From positions 1 through 64,000 of the forward strand of contig CACOXV010000009.1 of the NCBI GenBank assembly GCA_902631295.1: a stretch of 64,000 nt of DNA, given 5' to 3'. A program made the translations under genes and the position numbers. Numbering within the stretch: the stretch's first letter is position 1; every line of letters begins with the position of its first letter. The stretch comes from Paracoccaceae bacterium (GTDB taxonomy: Bacteria > Pseudomonadota > Alphaproteobacteria > Rhodobacterales > Rhodobacteraceae). The notes beneath the pieces were generated by a model. The model searched no databases, was not told the origin of the DNA, and saw only the letters and a program-made list of their open reading frames with translations. Positions 58,398 through 64,000 of the stretch are shown in pieces.

Positions 58398-59039
58398 TTA
58401 TTTGGTAAATTGTGCTGAAGAGCCCCATAGCTTTTTTACTGTATCGTCCCTTCGACAAGATTTTCGATAGAGTTTGTAAGCACTAGATTGTTTTCTAGGC
58501 CCATATCTGGTGAGAACAATATTTTCTCCTTTGTAATAATCTTGATGATAATCTTCTGCTATATAAAACTTTTCCAACTTAATTATTGGCGTGACAATTT
58601 TTCTATTAAGCTCTTTCTGGGCTTCATTAAGAGCAACCTGTGCTTTTTCGTTTTGCACTTTGTTATCTATAAATATAGCCGTTCTGTAACTTTCACCACG
58701 GTCACAAAATTGGCCTCCATCGTCTGTCACATCAACAGATCTCAAAAAAATATATAAGATACTATCTAATGAAATTATGGCAGGATCATACTCAATCTCA
58801 ACTGCCTCATAATGTCCAGTGCCACCCCGAACAACTTCTTTATAAGAAGGGTTTTCTATTGTCCCTCCCGTATAGCCGGATATTGCCTCTTTAACTCCGT
58901 CAAGACTTTCAAAATCGGCCTCAACGCACCAAAAACAACCACCGGCAACTACAATTTTATCTGTTTCTGCATGCAAACTGTTGGAGGTAAATATAACAGT
59001 TAAAAATAGAAGAGAAGTTTTGAATAGAATTTTTGACAA
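58398..59039 (-). CDS. msrA: Exported peptide methionine sulfoxide reductase MsrA
   Basis: Reduces the S-epimer of methionine sulfoxide in proteins. The first 24 residues (MSKILFKTSLLFLTVIFTS, then NSLHA) form a Sec signal peptide with cleavage predicted after HA, so the enzyme acts in the periplasm. The active site is GGCFWCVEADFE with catalytic C35, and FCDRGESYRTAIF follows. Length (213) and motif order are of the standard MsrA type. It converges with maeB. Confidence 0.93.
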   Translation of the reverse strand: MSKILFKTSLLFLTVIFTSNSLHAETDKIVVAGGCFWCVEADFESLDGVKEAISGYTGGTIENPSYKEVVRGGTGHYEAVEIEYDPAIISLDSILYIFLRSVDVTDDGGQFCDRGESYRTAIFIDNKVQNEKAQVALNEAQKELNRKIVTPIIKLEKFYIAEDYHQDYYKGENIVLTRYGPRKQSSAYKLYRKSCRRDDTVKKLWGSSAQFTK

Positions 59040-59184
59040 AATCGCAAACCCCGATTATTAAAACACTGTTTGAAAGTCACTTAGATTTAAAATCAGCTTA
59101 GTCTATTAAAATAATTTTTATATTTCATGTTTACGGTTTTTGAGTCACTAATACGAGACCAACTGAAAAAATCGAAAGAGCATA

Positions 59185-60093
59185 ATGTCAACGCATGTAG
59201 GTACCCATCAAGCCAAAGAGGATTTAAGAAATAGAGATCTTAAAATTTATCTAAATGGTGAAATTGTTGCAAAAGCAGACGCAGTAGTAAGTGTTTATGA
59301 TAGTGGATTTATGCTTGGCGATGGAGTTTGGGAAGGATTGAGGCTGCATAACGGGCAATGGACCTTCATTGATGAACATCTCGACCGTCTTTTTGAAGCG
59401 GCTCGAGCAATTGATTTAGATATTGGGCTTGATCGAGAAGGGGTAGAAAAAGCTCTTTTCCAAGTTCAGCATGCTAATTCGATGCATACTGATGCTCATG
59501 CAAGGCTCATGGTGACAAGGGGGGTTAAGTCTCGTCCATTTCAGCATCCATCTTTATCGCAATCAGGCCCCACATTTGTAATTATTGCAGAGCATTCACA
59601 ACCTAAGCTGCCACGGCCAATTAAACTAGCTAGCGTCCCGCAGATAAGAGGCTTACCAATGTCTCAGGATCCAAAACTGAATAGTCATTCAAAACTTAAT
59701 TGTGTACTGGCTTGTATCGCCGCAGAAAAAGCTGGTGCTGATGAAGCGTTAATGCTGGATGTAAACGGTTTTGTTAACACTACTAATGCATGCAATTTTT
59801 TTATCATCCGCAGAGATCAGGTTTGGACTAGTACTGGCGATTACTGCATGAACGGTATTACCCGCCAAAAAGTAATAGATTTATGTATAGAAAATAATAT
59901 AGAAGTTTATGAAAAGAACTTTTCATTGTCAGAAACGTATAGTTCCGATGAGGCTTTTTTGACAGGTACTTTTGGCGCTCAAACCCCAGTTGGCGAAATC
60001 GACGGCAGAGTAATTGGTGACGGCACCATGGGCCCGGTAACTAGTTTTTTAAGGCAGGCTTACAAAGACCTTATTAAGAAAGTTACGAATTAG
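59185..60093 (+). CDS. Class IV aminotransferase (branched-chain/D-amino acid aminotransferase-like)
   Basis: Fold-type IV PLP enzyme. VSVYDSGFMLGDGVWEGLRLHNGQ and the region around NSHSKLNCVLACIAAEKAGADEALMLD hold the conserved Lys (K in SKLN) and Glu; TNACNFFII and TGTFGAQTPVGEIDGR follow. It may act on branched-chain amino or keto acids, but specificity between BCAT and D-amino acid or ADC-lyase-like activities cannot be settled by eye. It overlaps the next gene by 1 bp (TAGTG), which joins it functionally to a sulfotransferase-like protein. Confidence 0.85.
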   Translation: MSTHVGTHQAKEDLRNRDLKIYLNGEIVAKADAVVSVYDSGFMLGDGVWEGLRLHNGQWTFIDEHLDRLFEAARAIDLDIGLDREGVEKALFQVQHANSMHTDAHARLMVTRGVKSRPFQHPSLSQSGPTFVIIAEHSQPKLPRPIKLASVPQIRGLPMSQDPKLNSHSKLNCVLACIAAEKAGADEALMLDVNGFVNTTNACNFFIIRRDQVWTSTGDYCMNGITRQKVIDLCIENNIEVYEKNFSLSETYSSDEAFLTGTFGAQTPVGEIDGRVIGDGTMGPVTSFLRQAYKDLIKKVTN

Positions 60094-60812
60094 TGCAAAT
60101 TGCAATGTGGTCAGGGCCCAGAAATTTATCGACAGCGATGATGTATTCTTTTGGTGCCAGGCCGGACTTTGATATTATTGATGAGCCATTTTATGCTGCA
60201 TATTTGCATAAGACTGGTAAAAATCACCCAATGCGAGATGAAATAATCGCTTCTCAGCAAATAGACCCTGTGGGTGTCATAGACGTTTTGGTAGACAAAA
60301 AATATCAAGGAAAATCGCACCGCTATCAGAAACATATGACCCAGCACATGTTAGAGGGTTTTGATCTTGCTTGGATGAACGAAGTAACAAATGTCTTTCT
60401 GATTAGACATCCTGCGCGTGTCATAAAAAGTTTTGGTGCAAAATTAAATAATGTCACTATTGATGATATCGGTTTCAAACAGCAGCTTAACTTATTTAAT
60501 TATGTTTCCGAGATTGGCCACAGGTCACTAGTCATTGATAGCTTTGATATTCGAAAAGACCCAAGGTCTGCTTTAGAATGTTTATGTAATGAAGTTGGTC
60601 TAGATTTTATCTCTGATATGCTGTCTTGGCCAAAAGGGGGGCATAAGAGTGATGGGGTGTGGGCTAAGCACTGGTATGGCGCTGTCCATTTATCCGAAGG
60701 TTTCTCTGAGGAGGAAAAGGACCTACCAAGTCTGGACGCGCTTCAAAGAGACATTTCAAGGAAAGCGCTACCTTTTTATCATGCACTTGAAGAACATAAA
60801 CTTAAATTTTAA
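60093..60812 (+). CDS. Sulfotransferase-like P-loop protein linked to the aminotransferase
   Basis: A 239-residue protein with an N-terminal nucleotide loop, MQIAMWSGPRNLSTAMMYSFGARPDF, matching the PAPS 5'-phosphate loop of cytosolic sulfotransferases (SGP/RNLST), plus FLIRHPARVIKSF, which resembles their 3'-phosphate-binding segment (RxPxxxxxSf). I recall proteins of this type beside or fused to class IV aminotransferases in other organisms. The start is GTG 60093, overlapping the aminotransferase stop. Whether it transfers sulfate is unknown; it may be a non-catalytic relative. Confidence 0.78.
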   Translation: MQIAMWSGPRNLSTAMMYSFGARPDFDIIDEPFYAAYLHKTGKNHPMRDEIIASQQIDPVGVIDVLVDKKYQGKSHRYQKHMTQHMLEGFDLAWMNEVTNVFLIRHPARVIKSFGAKLNNVTIDDIGFKQQLNLFNYVSEIGHRSLVIDSFDIRKDPRSALECLCNEVGLDFISDMLSWPKGGHKSDGVWAKHWYGAVHLSEGFSEEEKDLPSLDALQRDISRKALPFYHALEEHKLKF

Positions 60813-60818
60813 GACCAG

Positions 60819-61295
60819 TTAGATTCGTTCAAATTCTCGAAGTACACTTTCATAAACAGATTTTTTAAAAGGAACTATTTCCTCTAATAAATTTTCTTTA
60901 GGTATCCATTTCCAATTTGAAAACTCAGGGTGTTCAGTGGAAATGTTTATATCCCTGTTTGTTCCAAGGAATTTAAACAAAAACCATTTTTGTTTCTGTC
61001 CTCTGTATTTACCGTCCCAAAGCTTAGGGATTAAATCTTCTGGCAAATCATATAAGAGCCATTTTGAGGATGTTGCAAGAAATTTTACATTCTCTTGTTC
61101 AATACCTGTTTCTTCTAAAAGCTCTCGGTATGCAGCGGATTGCGGATCTTCATCTCCATCAATACCTCCCTGTGGCATTTGCCATGCATTCTGATTATTG
61201 TCTAACCTTTGGCCCACGAATACATGACCGTCATCATTAATCAACATGATACCAACGTTCGATCGATAAGGGAGATTTTTAAATTTACGATCCAT
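60819..61295 (-). CDS. rppH: RNA pyrophosphohydrolase RppH (Nudix)
   Basis: Removes pyrophosphate from the 5' end of mRNA and starts its decay; it also acts on diadenosine polyphosphates. The Nudix box is complete at about residues 43-65, from GGIDGDED to RELLEETGI, with the required E residues. The 158-residue length and YRSNVGIMLINDDGHVFVGQR start are typical of the alphaproteobacterial RppH/IalA type. It overlaps ctpA by 1 bp. Confidence 0.95.
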   Translation of the reverse strand: MDRKFKNLPYRSNVGIMLINDDGHVFVGQRLDNNQNAWQMPQGGIDGDEDPQSAAYRELLEETGIEQENVKFLATSSKWLLYDLPEDLIPKLWDGKYRGQKQKWFLFKFLGTNRDINISTEHPEFSNWKWIPKENLLEEIVPFKKSVYESVLREFERI

Positions 61296-62626
61296 TAATT
61301 CTGGGTGGAAATAGCAGATAGACCACTTAAAATATCAATTGCATAAGCTAACTGATAATCGTCTTCCCGAAGCTTAGCAGCATTCTCTGCTTTAAGCCTA
61401 TCAGCCTCTATTTGTTGGATTTCATCTTCTGAAAGGCTATCATTGGAAAGTGCACCTCGGAGGTCCGCTTCACTGCGGTTTCGCCGAACTTCTTCGTCCT
61501 CTTTTTCTACATTTTTTCGTCTTGGCTGCTCTACTATAATATTTGGTGATACTCCCAGTGATTGTATAGATCTTCCCGAGGGAGTGTAATAGCGAGAGGT
61601 TGTGAGTCTCATTGCACCGTCTCCTCGTAGAGGCATAACTGTTTGAACAGAACCTTTACCAAAACTACGGGTACCTACAACAATTGCCCTTCGATGATCC
61701 TGCAATGCGCCGGCAACAATTTCTGATGCAGATGCTGATCCACCATTAATTAATACAACAATTGGTTTCCCATTTGCCAGATCACCAGCTTTGGCATTAT
61801 ATCTTTCACTATCCCTACTATATCTGCCCCGTGTGGAAACAATTTCACCTTTCTCTAAAAAGGCGTCTGACACTCGAATTGCTTGGTTCAGCAGTCCACC
61901 CGGATTGTTTCGTAAATCAAGAACTATTCCGTTGATATTTTCCATCCCGCCAGCTTCTTCAACCTGTTTTTCTAAGCCATCGACAAGATTTGGATATGTT
62001 TGATCGTTAAAGGTAGTTATTCTTAGTACGACTGTGTCGCCCTCAGTTCTGGCTCTGACTGCGGTCAATTTGATTGTATCGCGTATTATAGAGACATCGA
62101 AGGGTTCATCTTCTCCTTCTCTTACAACTGTAATTATAATTTCAGATCCTACAGGCCCTCTCATCATTCCAACTGCTTCATCCAAGGTTAGTCCCAACAA
62201 ACTTTGACCATCAACGTGGGTTATAAAATCCCCTGCTTCCATGCCGGCAGCGTCAGCAGGAGTGCCGTCGATTGGCGATACAACTTTTACAAAGCCTTCT
62301 TGTTGGGTTACTTCTATTCCAAGACCCCCGAACTCACCCCTTGTTTGAACCTTCATTTTAGCGGCATCATCTGCAGACAGATAACTTGAATGTGGGTCAA
62401 GTGAGGTAAGCATTCCATCAATTGCAGCTTCAATTAAATCTTTACTACTTACTTCTTCAACATATTCAGATCGGATACGTTCAAATATATCTCCAAATAG
62501 ATCCAACTGTTCGTAAATTGTTTTTTTTGTTTCCGTATCTTGTGCGAATACTGGTCCGGCTACTTTTACAGAAACTAAAACCCCCAATGCACACCCCATA
62601 ATTCCAGCTAAAAAATTCTTTTTCAT
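61295..62626 (-). CDS. ctpA: Carboxyl-terminal processing protease CtpA (S41 family)
   Basis: Periplasmic serine protease with a Ser-Lys dyad. A signal segment (about 1-28) leads to a PDZ domain (about 95-180, GLGIEVTQQEGFVKVVSPIDGTPA) and the protease domain with NGGSASASEIVAG (S299) and SFGKGSVQ (K324); the 25-residue spacing agrees with characterised CTPs. ATG 62626 has AAGGA 8 nt upstream. An in-frame ATG at 62659 would place 11 residues before the signal peptide and lie inside the upstream gene. It follows the EnvC-like gene directly, and is probably linked to peptidoglycan hydrolase control. Confidence 0.94.
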   Translation of the reverse strand: MKKNFLAGIMGCALGVLVSVKVAGPVFAQDTETKKTIYEQLDLFGDIFERIRSEYVEEVSSKDLIEAAIDGMLTSLDPHSSYLSADDAAKMKVQTRGEFGGLGIEVTQQEGFVKVVSPIDGTPADAAGMEAGDFITHVDGQSLLGLTLDEAVGMMRGPVGSEIIITVVREGEDEPFDVSIIRDTIKLTAVRARTEGDTVVLRITTFNDQTYPNLVDGLEKQVEEAGGMENINGIVLDLRNNPGGLLNQAIRVSDAFLEKGEIVSTRGRYSRDSERYNAKAGDLANGKPIVVLINGGSASASEIVAGALQDHRRAIVVGTRSFGKGSVQTVMPLRGDGAMRLTTSRYYTPSGRSIQSLGVSPNIIVEQPRRKNVEKEDEEVRRNRSEADLRGALSNDSLSEDEIQQIEADRLKAENAAKLREDDYQLAYAIDILSGLSAISTQN

Positions 62627-62630
62627 GTTA

Positions 62631-63767
62631 TCATTCCTTATTGAAGTCGAACCAATCAAACGGATCTTGGGGTTTATCGTTTACTCTTACTTCAATATAA
62701 AGGGATTGTGAAAGTCTTCCACTATTCAATTCCTTTTCAGTTATAAAATTTTTACTATTTGTGTTCCGACTTCCCATTAGTCCGATAGCGCCGGATTTAG
62801 GAATTATTTGCCCTGGCTTAACAAATACTTGGTCTAAGCCAGCAAATATCAATAAAACCCCCTCGTCAGGTTCTAAAATTGATACCATTTCATAATCTCT
62901 TAGTGGTCCAGCATATAGGATAGTTGAAACGATAGGCGAAGTAACAATTTCATTATCTTTTGTATGGATGATTATACCTGGCCGAACTATTCCCGCAGCA
63001 TCTTCTTCTTCAAACTTTCGGGCAATTACACCCTCAACTGGAAGATTTAAAGCGCCTTTAAAATCTTGTTCAATGGGTTCTGCTGGTATAATGAGTTTTT
63101 TTTCCAAAGAATTTATTGCAACTGCAAACTCACCTAATGATTTGGCGCTTTTTGAAAGTAGCGAGATTTTTTTGGGGTCGTCAATAAAACGTATAGGGAG
63201 GTCAGCTCTATCAGATGCGGCTTTTATTAGTGAAACTCTGGCGGCCTGGATACTTTTTAGGGATAGTTGCATTTCTTGTTCTGCCCTTTGAGCAAGATTT
63301 GTTAATAGCCGCAGCTTCTCTAGATCTTTATCAAGTTCTCTAGCTTCAGACCTTACTCCCTCTAAAATATCAGATAAAATCAAGAAGGATCGCGCAGCAT
63401 TTAGTGCACCATCTGGGTGCAATAGCTTTGACCCAAGTGGTTCTCTCCCAACGACCAAGAGTGCACCAGCTAATTCTGATATTTTTTCTTTTTGAAGTAT
63501 TATGTCTTTGTTTAGATTCTTACTTTGTAACTTTATGGTCCTATATGCAGACCTTAAATCGCTTAGGGTTTCTTCCGTTTTTTGTATCAAATTTGATAAA
63601 GCCTTGACCCTTTTTGTGTAAGATTCGGCAAGATTTAACTCATTTCGTGCAGTATTTAAATCATTGAGTATTGTTTGCGTTTGAAAAAGAAATCGTTCAT
63701 TAGCGAGCAGTTTTGGGGTAAAGACAAGGCTCAGAGTGATAGCAAGAGCAGTAACGGTTATTCGCAA
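62631..63767 (-). CDS. EnvC-like murein hydrolase activator (degenerate M23 domain)
   Basis: Periplasmic coiled-coil protein of the EnvC/NlpD group, which activates amidases at division. A signal peptide (about 1-22), a long coiled coil (about 25-215: LNDLNTARNELNLAESYTKRVKALSNLIQKTEE in part) and a C-terminal LytM domain (about 245-370: GVIARKFEEEDAAGIVRPGIIIH...) are visible. The metal ligands of active M23 peptidases (HxxxD and HxH) are missing, as expected for an activator. It is 4 bp from ctpA and overlaps gpmI by 10 bp. Confidence 0.88.
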   Translation of the reverse strand: MRITVTALAITLSLVFTPKLLANERFLFQTQTILNDLNTARNELNLAESYTKRVKALSNLIQKTEETLSDLRSAYRTIKLQSKNLNKDIILQKEKISELAGALLVVGREPLGSKLLHPDGALNAARSFLILSDILEGVRSEARELDKDLEKLRLLTNLAQRAEQEMQLSLKSIQAARVSLIKAASDRADLPIRFIDDPKKISLLSKSAKSLGEFAVAINSLEKKLIIPAEPIEQDFKGALNLPVEGVIARKFEEEDAAGIVRPGIIIHTKDNEIVTSPIVSTILYAGPLRDYEMVSILEPDEGVLLIFAGLDQVFVKPGQIIPKSGAIGLMGSRNTNSKNFITEKELNSGRLSQSLYIEVRVNDKPQDPFDWFDFNKE

Positions 63768-64000
63768 TTTTTCTTCTCTATCATGCTAATTCCTGTCATT
63801 TCAGAAGGTTGGTCTAATCCCATCAAAGAGAGAACGGTTGGAGCAACGTCTGCCAAGCGCCCCCCTTTCCTCAATTCAATATTTTCATCTGCTCCATAAA
63901 TCGCAAATGGTACCAGATTGGTTGTATGGGATGTATGTTCTATTTTAGTTTCTGGATCTATCATTAGCTCACAATTTCCATGGTCTGCTGTGATGACCAT
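63758..64000 (-). CDS. gpmI: 2,3-bisphosphoglycerate-independent phosphoglycerate mutase, C-terminal fragment
   Basis: Only the last 80 residues lie in the window, so the gene is cut by the edge; its true start is outside. The visible ITADHGNCELMIDP contains the metal-binding Asp-His of the phosphatase-type GpmI, followed by TSHTTNLVPF with conserved His, and ADVAPTVLSLMGLDQPSEMTGISM. The enzyme interconverts 3- and 2-phosphoglycerate in glycolysis. It overlaps the envC-like gene by 10 bp. Confidence 0.93.
   Translation of the reverse strand: MVITADHGNCELMIDPETKIEHTSHTTNLVPFAIYGADENIELRKGGRLADVAPTVLSLMGLDQPSEMTGISMIEKKNCE

Overview
The window is a compact, AT-rich stretch of alphaproteobacterial chromosome, almost certainly from a marine Rhodobacterales (Roseobacter-type) bacterium with a streamlined genome. 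The case rests on gene order and protein signatures: addB-tsaE-regB facing senC-regA; the hemD/mitofilin/hemY-like cluster; the dnaQ-coaE-aroE-maf / rho-mnmE-mnmG-rsmG-parA-parB arrangement; deoC beside a double-length aldehyde dehydrogenase; and TimA, FxsA and Mic60-like proteins. I see no rRNA, tRNA, CRISPR array, insertion sequence or phage gene. It is chromosomal core, not an accessory island.

Layout. 1-7.1 kb: DNA repair (addB, cut by the window edge), t6A synthesis (tsaE), the redox two-component system regB/senC/regA, then a GNAT and an HD-domain gene. 7.2-22.6 kb: ahcY, gpsA, tsaD, hemD, a mitofilin (Mic60-like) and HemY-like pair, yggT, yaaA, Mn-type pyrophosphatase, a HAD phosphatase, a MaoC hydratase, ribF, a YcgN protein, threonine aldolase and gyrB. 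22.7-30.5 kb: a class II aldolase, a four-gene manganese-type ABC importer under a Fur-family-like operator, and a deoxyribose/acetaldehyde pair (deoC + ALDH). 30.5-37.8 kb, minus strand: rnr, a DUF2064 protein, the lysine genes dapE and dapD with two genes between them, a Smr protein and TimA. 37.9-41.6 kb: fxsA and secB, then dnaQ-coaE-aroE-maf.

41.6-42.3 kb is the only gene-free stretch over 300 bp. It is very AT-rich and sits exactly where transcription diverges, between the maf cluster and rho-mnmE-mnmG-rsmG-parA-parB. Two perfect 16-bp parS sites lie inside the nearby mnmG and rsmG genes. I interpret the gap as the probable replication origin (oriC). 49.1-64 kb: hemW-rdgB-rph, hrcA-grpE, mutS, the malic enzyme gene maeB, an exported MsrA, an aminotransferase/sulfotransferase-like pair, and the envelope cluster gpmI (partial)-envC-like-ctpA-rppH.

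The DNA is densely packed: convergent genes are 0-26 bp apart or overlap, and many co-directional genes overlap by 1-14 bp. I found no clear undescribed multi-gene system. The most informative observations are the putative origin with its parS pair, the manganese-uptake control region, an RNase R lacking the usual N-terminal helix-turn-helix, the bipartite ALDH, and the aminotransferase/sulfotransferase pair.
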